DNA of 5,845 bases from JARROD01 sp037384225 (GTDB lineage: Bacteria > Pseudomonadota > Gammaproteobacteria > Pseudomonadales > Cellvibrionaceae), in the NCBI GenBank assembly GCA_037384225.1, contig JARROD010000238.1:1-5845 (forward strand). Direction: 5' to 3'. Under the pieces are notes generated by a model. That model saw nothing but the letters and a program-made list of their open reading frames with translations. It searched no databases and was not told the origin of the DNA. This document shows positions 1 to 4,712 of this stretch, in pieces (position 1 is the first letter of the stretch; every line of letters begins with the position of its first letter). Made by a program: the position numbers and the translations under genes.

Positions 1-222
1 GTGGACATTCCAGACCTCGACAGTATTCCCCTGGATAACCGTGGACCGTTGCCGGCGACACCAGGCCCGATCACGGTACAGGGTGATAACATCACTCTCA
101 ACGTTTACCCAAGTATCGGAATGGACGAACACGCCCTGGCGGCCTACATCGAACACCTTCTCGACGAACGCGATCAGCGCAAAGCGGCTCGTCTGCGCAG
201 CGATCTGTACGACCTGGATTGA
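1..222 (+). CDS. Phage tail tape-measure protein, C-terminal end (partial)
   Basis: This is the last 73 codons of a gene that enters from the left; the GTG at base 1 is probably just an internal valine codon, because no ribosome-binding site can be seen. The segment has the usual tail of P2 gpT-like tape-measure proteins: a proline-rich linker (residues 1-25), a short beta segment around NITLNVYP (about 30-37), then a helix of the type 'DEHALAAYIEHLL' followed by a basic stretch RDQRKAARLRSDLYD at the end. In the phage the protein sets tail length and fills the tail tube. It stops at TGA 220-222, 11 bases before the start of tail gene U, so the two are surely co-transcribed. Identification rests on the C-terminal pattern plus the U-D genes that follow; most of the protein is outside the window. 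Confidence 0.75.
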   Translation: MDIPDLDSIPLDNRGPLPATPGPITVQGDNITLNVYPSIGMDEHALAAYIEHLLDERDQRKAARLRSDLYDLD

Positions 223-233
223 GGACGATCACT

Positions 234-668
234 ATGATGATGACATTCGGCCTGTTTGTCTTTGGTCTCGATACCGTTGCCTATCAGGAGCTCCAGCGCC
301 AAACCGCCTGGCGACACGCCAGCGGAAACCGAATCGGCCGCCGGCCCGCACGACAATTCCTGGGACCGGACAACGACACCATCACGCTCACCGGTACCCT
401 GTTGCCGCATTTTACCGGTGGACAACAGGACCTCGATGAATTGCGGGAAATGGCCAATGAAGGCGCCGCCTGGCCGCTGATCGAGGGCAACGGCACACAC
501 TATGGTCTCTATGTCATCGAGTCCATGCGCGAGCGGAAAAGCTATCACACCCGCGACGGTACCGCCCAACGCATCGCGTTTACCCTGAGTCTCCAGCGCG
601 TCGACGACGATCAGGCCGATCGCCTCGGCACCGCCACCCTGCCCACCACGACAAACACCACGGGATAG
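234..668 (+). CDS. U: Phage tail protein U (P2 gpU-like)
   Basis: Encodes 144 residues, close to the P2 gpU length. The N-terminus MMMTFGLFVF, the region GNRIGRRPARQFLGP (31-45), the TGGQQDLDELR helix (61-71), the EGAAWPL motif (76-82), YGLYVI (90-95) and the late strand IAFTLSLQRVDDD (114-126) follow P2 gpU closely. gpU-family proteins act at the end of the contractile tail during tail completion. The open frame reaches back to a TTG at 219, but ATG 234 is preferred: GAGG at 221-224 is well spaced from it and the family begins with MM. The C-terminus after residue 127 is low-complexity (many T) and probably disordered. It sits between the tape-measure gene and gene D; its TAG is three bases before the D start, which suggests translational coupling. 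Confidence 0.9.
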   Translation: MMMTFGLFVFGLDTVAYQELQRQTAWRHASGNRIGRRPARQFLGPDNDTITLTGTLLPHFTGGQQDLDELREMANEGAAWPLIEGNGTHYGLYVIESMRERKSYHTRDGTAQRIAFTLSLQRVDDDQADRLGTATLPTTTNTTG

Positions 669-671
669 CCG

Positions 672-1685
672 ATGAAAACCTGGAACACCCGCCAACAGGG
701 TCGGCCGCCACGTACGCCGGATTACCGTCTCACCCTGGCAGGGCAGACAATCAGCCCAGCGCTCGGCGCGCGATTGCAAAGTCTCAACCTTATCGACCAG
801 CGCGGATTCGAATCCGATCAGCTTGATATCACCCTCACCGATCACGACAACCGGCTGCAGTTACCGCCCCGCGGTGCGGAGTTGCAATTGGCTATCGGCT
901 GGCAGGGTGAAGGGCTGATCAACCGCGGCACTTATATTGTCGATGAAGTCGAACACAGCGGCGCGCCCGATACGCTCACCCTGCGCGGCCGAACCGCCGA
1001 TCTGCGTCAGGGGTTGCCGGACAAACGCCGGCAGAGCTGGCATGAACTCACCCTGGGGGATCTGATCACCACCATTGCCGCGCGCTACGGTTTGAGCCCT
1101 CGGGTTGCTGATACCCTTGCTACTACTACCATCGAACACGTCGACCAGACCGACGAAAGCGATCTGCATTTTTTAACGCGCTTGGGCGAGCGGTTCGATG
1201 CCACCGCCACGGTTAAAGCCGGTTATCTGTTGTTTATTCCCGCGGGGCAAGCGACTGCGGCCAGCGGTTTGGCCATTCCACCTGTGCGCCTGTCTCGCCA
1301 GGACGGTGATCGACACCGTTACATTATTAATGATCGGGATGCATTTTCCGGGGTTATTGAGTATTGGCACGATATCAATACGGCGGAGCGGCACCGGGTG
1401 CTGGTCGGGAGTGATAAAAAACCCAAACGGTTGCGGGAAACCAGTGTCAATGAAAAAGAAGCCCGGGAAAATGCTCGGGCGGAATGGAACCGTATTCGCC
1501 GGGCCGGGGCGTCATTTACGCTGGAGTTGGCCGAGGGCCGGCCGGATCTTTATCCGGAGAAACCCGTGATCGCTGACGGCTGGAAACCTGAGATTGACGA
1601 TACACCCTGGATTATTACGCAGGTGACGCATAGTATCCGCAATGCCTATACAGCGAATGTGCAAATGGAAGTGCTTCCCGGGTGA
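672..1685 (+). CDS. D: Phage late control / baseplate hub protein D (P2 gpD-like)
   Basis: Encodes 337 residues of the phage late control gene D family, related to VgrG and T4 gp27; these proteins form the baseplate hub at the tip of the tail tube. The N-terminal part (15-115) is a beta-rich domain with the typical lines PDYRLTLAGQTIS (16-28), FESDQLDITLTD (46-57) and GTYIVDEVEHSG (86-97). The motif QTDESDLHFLTRLGERF (159-175) is the hallmark shared by gpD and VgrG. A third section has SGVIEYWHD (226-234), the conserved EKEARENARAEWNR helix (261-274) and the C-terminal WIITQVTHSI...VQMEV strand. It is slightly shorter than P2 gpD (about 387). ATG 672 follows the U stop at once, with a weak GGGAT as ribosome-binding site. 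The gene appears intact. The usual small LysM-type gene X is missing upstream and no ogr-type activator gene follows. Confidence 0.92.
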   Translation: MKTWNTRQQGRPPRTPDYRLTLAGQTISPALGARLQSLNLIDQRGFESDQLDITLTDHDNRLQLPPRGAELQLAIGWQGEGLINRGTYIVDEVEHSGAPDTLTLRGRTADLRQGLPDKRRQSWHELTLGDLITTIAARYGLSPRVADTLATTTIEHVDQTDESDLHFLTRLGERFDATATVKAGYLLFIPAGQATAASGLAIPPVRLSRQDGDRHRYIINDRDAFSGVIEYWHDINTAERHRVLVGSDKKPKRLRETSVNEKEARENARAEWNRIRRAGASFTLELAEGRPDLYPEKPVIADGWKPEIDDTPWIITQVTHSIRNAYTANVQMEVLPG

Positions 1686-1989
1686 ACCAAAATTCCGAAA
1701 TTTTTCAGTGATACTCCATTCCCCAACATGATACGCCGCGCGAGGATTTACTTCGATAAGAATCCGGACTTTCAGTTCACGCTTGGCGGTCTCCAAATCG
1801 CTTCAAGCACAGAAATTACAGAGGCGTTAGCAATAGTGGTTACTAAATTAACCCGAAAATTTATTGGTTGCCAATATTGCCTGATAAAATGGATAATCGA
1901 GTTATTAACGCTTCAATTGATGATGCGACATGAGGCAACAAAAAAGAATCCGCAAATGATGTATTTTTATTGCACTGATGTCGCGTAGC
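1686..1989. other. Spacer after the tail operon, no convincing gene
   Basis: Directly after gene D lies an AT-only hairpin, AAAATT-CCGA-AATTTT at 1689-1704 followed by T, which could be a weak terminator for the tail operon. The rest drops sharply in GC. A 6-bp hairpin TATTGG-TTG-CCAATA sits at 1862-1876, and a 7-bp inverted pair GCGACAT (1925-1931) / ATGTCGC (1978-1984) near the exported-protein gene. Short frames exist on both strands (+ 1728-1988; minus 1861-1992 with GTG start) but neither has a good start signal or recognisable content. No tRNA, direct-repeat attachment site or ogr zinc-finger gene was seen. The composition break makes this a candidate edge of the phage-derived block. 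Confidence 0.5.
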
Positions 1990-1993
1990 CACC

Positions 1994-2674
1994 TTACTTC
2001 TCAGTACCTGATTTCTCCTTTTCTACACTTGGTGAAAACATTTTACCTAAATCTTCTGCTGTAAATTTAAGATAATTTTCAGCATCAATCAATGTTGAAC
2101 CTTCTTTGAAATATGGCGCATCTGTCTGATCTAGCGGTTGAACAACGGTAGTGCCTGAACCACCATTAGTTGGGGCAACGATCAATCCGCGTTGACTGGT
2201 CAGCACATAGAGGGTATCCACCTCGCTCATTAATCCATTAGGGGAATTCATAAAAACGTAATCACCTGGAGGCCACATGTGATCTGCATTTCGTAAAAGT
2301 AACAACATTTCATCTGGGTACTTATTTTGATCTAAGTATTCGGCAGGAATTCCACCCCTAATGTATTCTAGATATATATAATTGCCCACATCACCCTTAA
2401 TCACCTCCGAAACTTCCACTTTAATCAAAGCTGTTTCTGTAGGCCTTGCCGTTGATTTTACATTCCTCTTTATAGATCGACCTTCAGTAATTGAGAAAAT
2501 TTTTCCTTTTACAATAGCATCTGAACGCTCGATAGCTTCCTCTGGAGTTAGCTGTATTTCATTAACACTAGTATGATTCATTAACCTAAAAAGTTCCTGT
2601 TTTGATGACTCAGTATCATGTCCATAGCTTAAACCAGATATAAATACACAAACAACCGCAATATATGTCTTCAT
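1994..2674 (-). CDS. Exported protein of unknown function with signal peptide
   Basis: I do not recognise a named family. The 226-residue product starts with MKTYIAVVCVFISGLSYG, a short Sec signal peptide (one Lys, hydrophobic core 4-16, likely cleavage after SYG at residue 18), so the protein is probably periplasmic or secreted. The mature part has a helical start, then a beta-rich stretch where EEAIERSDAIVKGKI (45-59) and IKVEVSEVIKGDVGNYIYLEYI (84-105) form the pattern 'AIVxGxV...xVxVxEVxKG' found in many uncharacterised bacterial exported proteins with a small beta-barrel (OB/NTR-like) fold; that fold is inference. Residues 160-181 (RGLIVAPTNGGSG) form a glycine-rich loop and the C-terminus is charged (EKEKSGTEK). 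ATG 2674 is preceded by a purine-rich GAGGGGGGAA ribosome-binding site. The gene is AT-rich, unlike the phage genes beside it, and faces them, which suggests cargo of separate origin. Confidence 0.7.
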   Translation of the reverse strand: MKTYIAVVCVFISGLSYGHDTESSKQELFRLMNHTSVNEIQLTPEEAIERSDAIVKGKIFSITEGRSIKRNVKSTARPTETALIKVEVSEVIKGDVGNYIYLEYIRGGIPAEYLDQNKYPDEMLLLLRNADHMWPPGDYVFMNSPNGLMSEVDTLYVLTSQRGLIVAPTNGGSGTTVVQPLDQTDAPYFKEGSTLIDAENYLKFTAEDLGKMFSPSVEKEKSGTEK

Positions 2675-2689
2675 AATATGCTTCCCCCC

Positions 2690-2743
2690 TCAATAATCAT
2701 CCAAGTCTTCTCTAATATATTTGGCGGCAATTTCTCGTGTCAT
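2690..2743 (-). CDS. Possible 17-codon leader ORF or gene remnant upstream of the exported-protein gene
   Basis: ATG 2743 to TGA 2690 encodes MTREIAAKYIREDLDDY. An AAGG lies seven bases before the ATG and the stop is 15 bases before the exported-protein start, so it could be translated with it. The frame stays open upstream into the left end of the neighbouring inverted-repeat element, so it may instead be the tail of a gene interrupted there. No family is recognised and the length alone gives little weight. Confidence 0.2.
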   Translation of the reverse strand: MTREIAAKYIREDLDDY

Positions 2744-2755
2744 TTTTGCCTTACT

Positions 2756-2938
2756 AAATAAGAGAGCATACGTCTCGAACACCTTAAAACAGCCATTTTG
2801 GCTCGCAATTTAGTCGGCAGTAAGGAAAACATTATTAATAAGCATCAAGCCAGCTCTTTTTTGACCTCCTGGCGTTTAGTGTGATGTGCGCTGAAAATCG
2901 AGCATTTTTAAGTGGCTCACATACATGCTCTCTTATTT
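2756..2938. mobile_element. MITE-like element, 183 bp with terminal inverted repeats
   Basis: The two ends are perfect 14-bp inverted repeats, AAATAAGAGAGCAT at 2756-2769 and its reverse complement at 2925-2938. Similarity continues inward for about 50 bases: in both arms TTAAAA appears about 28 bases in, followed by a small hairpin around ATTTT (AGCC-ATTTT-GGCT on the left; GCTCG-ATTTT-CAGC read from the right) and then GCA. No transposase fits inside, so movement would need one in trans. No clear target-site duplication is visible (left flank GCCTTACT, right flank GTCGCCGT). It lies 22 bases beyond the 3' end of the higA pseudogene, which has lost the normal C-terminus of its family, and beside the upstream region of the exported-protein gene. 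The family was not recognised. Confidence 0.5.
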
Positions 2939-2960
2939 GTCGCCGTTAAAAAACTGCACC

Positions 2961-3245
2961 CTACTGCTTTTGTAGATTCAGCCAGAAATCAGCATCCATT
3001 CTAAAATAGCGCTCAAGGCGCAAAGTAGTGTTTACCGTCACCGCCCGATCACCATTGATAATACTGGTGATACGGTTAGTCGGAACAAAAAGTGCTTTGA
3101 CCAGGGCATTAGCGGACATGCCTAAAGGTTCCATAAATTCATGAACCAAAATGTCTCCAGGCTAGGTAGGCTGCAGCAACCCCTTATCTAGGTCGGCAAC
3201 GTCAGAAAAATCGACATTTTTGAGATCTTCACGCTTTATAGCCAT
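2961..3245 (-). pseudogene. higA: higA antitoxin pseudogene (premature amber codon, shortened C-terminus)
   Basis: From ATG 3245 the frame reads MAIKREDLKNVDFSDVADLD...GLLQPT, then an in-frame TAG (3162-3164, codon 28), then continues without shift as PGDILVHEFMEPLG...NRITSIINGDRAVT...RYFRMDADFWLNLQKQ and stops at TAG 2961-2963. This is the HigA/VapI family of XRE antitoxins: an N-terminal extension, then a helix-turn-helix (about residues 41-66, ANALVKALFVPTNRITSIING). Relatives have His or a similar residue at the amber position and continue for some 10-20 residues after LQKQ, usually with Tyr-Asp, so the final TAG may also be a mutated codon. AGGAG at 3252-3256 is a good ribosome-binding site and overlaps the stop of the higB remnant, as in an intact higBA operon. 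A shorter product from TTG 3149 (62 residues with the HTH) is possible but lacks a ribosome-binding site. Confidence 0.82.
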
Positions 3246-3254
3246 GGTTTTCTC

Positions 3255-3374
3255 CTATTTGTAATAGCCAGCAATTTCAACGTCCTAGGCCTGACCATCT
3301 TCCCATAAAAAACAAATACGCCACTGACGATTAATCCCAACGATTCATTGGCCCATGCGAACCCGTTTCTGCAG
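3255..3374 (-). pseudogene. higB: higB toxin remnant (C-terminal third, two in-frame stops)
   Basis: Hand translation upstream of higA gives LQKRVRMGQ-stop-IVGINRQWRICFLWEDGQA-stop-DVEIAGYYK-stop. This matches the C-terminal third of HigB/RelE-family ribosome-dependent mRNA interferases, whose typical pattern is 'L..NRKGQWSIRINDQWRICFVW..G.A.DVEI.DYH'. The internal stops are TGA at 3345-3347 (where relatives have Trp or His) and TAG at 3285-3287. No homology is seen before codon 1 here, so roughly the first 50 residues are missing. The remnant ends at TAG 3255-3257, nine bases before the higA start, the normal toxin-first higBA order. It cannot make active toxin. The call rests on recalled family pattern and on the higA neighbour. 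Confidence 0.75.
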
Positions 3375-3383
3375 GCTTGAGCA

Positions 3384-3411
3384 TATTGAGACACAAAAAA
3401 TTCACTCAATA
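3384..3411. promoter_or_regulatory. Operator-like inverted repeat upstream of the higBA remnant
   Basis: Perfect 7-bp arms TATTGAG (3384-3390) and CTCAATA (3405-3411) are separated by 14 bases, so the half-site centres lie two helical turns apart, as expected for a dimeric HTH repressor. It lies ten bases beyond the broken end of higB. Placement suits autoregulation of higBA by HigA, but no strong promoter is visible and function is inferred. Confidence 0.35.
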
Positions 3412-3436
3412 AGCTAATCTCGATTACCTAATGATC

Positions 3437-3465
3437 AAGTGTCTATTATACTATGTATGACACTT
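3437..3465. promoter_or_regulatory. Promoter/operator palindrome of the lost RelE-like toxin module
   Basis: Perfect 7-bp arms AAGTGTC (3437-3443) and GACACTT (3459-3465) flank a 15-base AT-rich core that contains -10-like hexamers: TATACT at 3447-3452 on the + strand and a perfect TATAAT at 3445-3450 on the minus strand. A poor -35 (TTACCT, 3424-3429) lies 17 bases before the + strand hexamer. Half-sites two turns apart around a -10 are the usual arrangement for TA autoregulation. It stands in front of the toxin remnant and the intact antitoxin, and could also fire leftward toward higBA. Confidence 0.5.
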
Positions 3466-3481
3466 TAAGCTGAATGATTAG

Positions 3482-3598
3482 GACAGATTTTTGAGAGCTT
3501 TCAACAGAGCATCAGTTCATGTACTTGGATTATCGAGCACGCAACTCTCCAAATTAGTCAATCTAGGTCAATTTTCGGAGGTATATGAAAATGACTAA
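3482..3598 (+). pseudogene. RelE-like toxin remnant (C-terminal end only) overlapping the antitoxin gene
   Basis: The frame after a TAG at 3479-3481 reads DRFLRAFNRASVHVLGLSST, then QLSKLVNLGQFSEVYEND, stopping at TAA 3596-3598. This resembles the C-terminal end of the RelE-type toxins (COG4737 group) that precede YiaG/HigA-like antitoxins: 'ELRALQ..A...LGLS..QLAKLV..G.L.EV'. The stop overlaps the antitoxin ATG (3591) as ATGACTAA, the usual coupling in these operons. Upstream, stops appear at 3479 and 3458 and only about 70 bases separate the remnant from the operator-like palindrome, so most of the toxin (normally over 100 residues) is gone, apparently by internal deletion that spared the control region. 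No activity is expected. The alignment is from memory and short, hence moderate confidence. Confidence 0.5.
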
Positions 3599-3908
3599 GA
3601 AATACCGGAGTGACGCACTCGCCTCTATCCACGAAACAATGGAGGCACTGCATGAGATTGGCGCGGTCGACAAGCAGACCATGCGCGAATTTGATGACGC
3701 CTGCCTAACCCCTATTCAGGTACTGACACCGGAAGAGATTCGCGAATTGCGCGAGCGTGAGCACCTTTCACAACCTGTCTTCGCTCGTTACCTCAACGTT
3801 AGTAAAAATCTCATTTCTGATTGGGAACGAGGCACAAGAAAGCCAGGGGGCCCTGCTTTACGATTACTAACGATCATCAAGAAAAGCGGTATACAGGCAA
3901 TCACATAA
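3591..3908 (+). CDS. YiaG/HigA-like XRE antitoxin
   Basis: Encodes a 105-residue DNA-binding protein of the type II antitoxin group related to YiaG/NadS (COG2944). The N-terminal half (MTKKYRSDALASIHETMEAL..., with the strongly conserved DKQTMREFDDACL at 27-39) is the toxin-contacting type of segment. The C-terminal half is the helix-turn-helix: LTPEEIRELREREHLSQPVFARYLNVSKNLISDWERGTRKPGGPALRLL (45-93), with recognition helix around SKNLISDWERG. ATG 3591 is chosen over ATG 3585: the GGAGG at 3577-3581 is nine bases from 3591 but only three from 3585, and MTKKY is the family start. Its partner toxin is only a 3' remnant, so it is an orphan that may still bind the 3437-3465 palindrome or act on related modules elsewhere. 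The gene itself looks intact and carries no frameshift. Confidence 0.85.
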   Translation: MTKKYRSDALASIHETMEALHEIGAVDKQTMREFDDACLTPIQVLTPEEIRELREREHLSQPVFARYLNVSKNLISDWERGTRKPGGPALRLLTIIKKSGIQAIT

Positions 3909-3929
3909 GCTGTGAATCTCAACCCAACT

Positions 3930-4088
3930 CTATCGCCAACAGGTGGAAAATCGATAGCCACAACTCAACGCCGGCTGCGACTCTTTAAGCACATGGGTCA
4001 GGCGTTGAACGGACGCCTGGCCCTCCTTGGAGAGGGAGGACTTATAATTAGCCATTACAGCTTTTTCACGATCACTGAGTTCCTCCAC
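3930..4088 (-). CDS. Small ORF of unknown function directly after the HI1420-like antitoxin
   Basis: From GTG 4088, immediately after and in the same frame as the antitoxin TAG, a 52-codon frame runs to TAG 3930-3932. An internal ATG at 4055 would give a 41-residue product. The first part (VEELSDREKAVMANYKSSL, then SKEGQASVQRLTHVLKES) looks like two amphipathic helices, similar to the C-terminal tails of phage-type XRE regulators ('LSxREKALLxxYRxLxxEGQxAVxRL'). The last 15 residues look random. No ribosome-binding site precedes the GTG. It may be a 3' fragment of a lost regulator, a coupled small protein, or an old extension of the antitoxin cut off by the amber codon. Confidence 0.3.
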   Translation of the reverse strand: MEELSDREKAVMANYKSSLSKEGQASVQRLTHVLKESQPALSCGYRFSTCWR

Positions 4089-4382
4089 CTAAGCCGCGGG
4101 CTTAAAATGGAATTCCAGCCCCAAGGCATGCGACACTTTCAGGATGGTGGAAAAACTTGGATTGCCATCACCGGAAAGTGCTTTGTACAATCCTTCGCGA
4201 CTTATACCCACCTTACGGGCCAACTCACTCATGTTTCGAGCGCGGGCAATATCTCCCAACGCCGCCAGGATCAGACGCCCGTCACCGGAATCCTCTTCTG
4301 CACAGGACTCCAGGTAGAGAATCATATCCTCTTCGGTGTTGAGATAGTCGGCGGCGTCCCAACGGGTAAATTTTTCAGTCAT
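4089..4382 (-). CDS. HI1420-like addiction module antidote (XRE family)
   Basis: Encodes 97 residues of the 'addiction module antidote protein' family typified by HI1420 of Haemophilus. The N-terminus (TEKFTRWDAADYLNTEEDMILYLESCAEE, 2-30) is the conserved toxin-neutralising section, usually 'DxAxYLxxxExxxxYLxxAxEE'. A basic-helical link GDGRLILAALGDIARARNMSELA leads into the helix-turn-helix (about 51-72: MSELARKVGISREGLYKALSGD), followed by NPSFSTILKVSHALGLEFHF. The length is normal for the family. ATG 4382 lies three bases after the toxin TGA with a strong GGAGG (within 4390-4396), so the pair is a coupled operon, toxin first. The toxin gene is frameshifted while this frame is clean, so the antidote is stranded; it probably still represses its own promoter at 4684-4712. 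Confidence 0.85.
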   Translation of the reverse strand: MTEKFTRWDAADYLNTEEDMILYLESCAEEDSGDGRLILAALGDIARARNMSELARKVGISREGLYKALSGDGNPSFSTILKVSHALGLEFHFKPAA

Positions 4383-4385
4383 GGG

Positions 4386-4677
4386 TCATTTCCTCCAGTC
4401 TTCCGCCAGCGCTTTGGCTTGCTGGATATCTCGTTGTTGAGTCGACTTATCGCCTCCACAAAGAAGCACGATCAGCGATCGTCCCTCTTGCAGGAAATAG
4501 ATTCGGTAACCGGGACCGTAAAAAATTCGCATCTCAGAAATACCATCACCCACCGGGGGGCGACATCACCAAGATTTCCCAGTGAGACCCGACGCAACCT
4601 GGCATTGATACGGCTGACCGCACGGATATCGCGTAGAGACTTCAGCCAATTGTCTCGCTTCGGATAACCTCGAACAT
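4386..4677 (-). pseudogene. HI1419-like (RelE/ParE, Gp49-type) toxin pseudogene with two frameshifts
   Basis: Three consecutive segments in different frames rebuild one toxin of the 'addiction module killer protein' family (HI1419-like, RelE/ParE superfamily, likely mRNA or ribosome target). Segment 1 from ATG 4677: MFEVIRSET. Segment 2, beginning at NWLKSLRD (AAT TGG, near 4648): through INARLRRVSLGNLGDVAP. Segment 3: VGDGISEMRIFYGPGYRIYF, then LQEGRSLIVLLCGGDKSTQ and QRDIQQAKALAEDWRK, ending at TGA 4386-4388. The first break looks like a small deletion (about 7 bases by family spacing). The second is at a six-base homopolymer (G on +, 4555-4560; C in the gene). The conserved YGPGYRIYF and LLCGGDKSTQ motifs remain. 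With both breaks a full protein cannot be made. The antidote gene follows at once. Confidence 0.82.
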
Positions 4678-4683
4678 AAGTAG

Positions 4684-4712
4684 ACTGTAAAACCTGACTA
4701 CCAACATGTCAA
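4684..4712 (-). promoter_or_regulatory. Sigma-70 promoter of the HI1419/HI1420-like module
   Basis: On the minus strand a perfect TTGACA (4707-4712) is followed by a 17-base spacer and TACAGT (4684-4689, four of six consensus bases). Only six bases separate the -10 from the toxin ATG at 4677, so transcription would begin at or next to the start codon, implying a leaderless or nearly leaderless message. The -35 sits inside an inverted pair ACTAC (4697-4701) / GTAGT (4715-4719), a candidate operator for autorepression by the antidote. Confidence 0.6.

Noticed and set aside
174..845. Long minus-strand open frame across genes U and D
   Set aside because: Antisense shadow of GC-rich phage genes with strong family matches on the + strand.
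1728..1988. + strand open frame of 86 codons
   Set aside because: No ribosome-binding site and no recognisable pattern; a short minus-strand frame (1861-1992) looks as plausible, so neither is called.
2961..3374. Amber codon recoding (for example pyrrolysine or suppression) to explain the TAG codons in higBA
   Set aside because: Genes in the window also end naturally at TAG (gene U, the antidote), one of the breaks is TGA, and higB lacks its N-terminus, so ordinary decay is simpler.
3901..3915. TCACA-TAAGC-TGTGA hairpin at the end of the YiaG-like gene
   Set aside because: Only five base pairs and no T-run; could be chance.
3999..4036. Two adjacent hairpins (CAGGCGT/ACGCCTG and CCCTC/GAGGG) as a possible terminator
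   Set aside because: No T-run follows on either strand, and they lie within the small ORF after the antidote gene.
3912..4667. Long + strand open frame of 251 codons
   Set aside because: It is antisense to the HI1420-like antidote and the toxin pseudogene, which explain the coding signal; its translation is low-order (many R, S, T, H) and its start has no ribosome-binding site.
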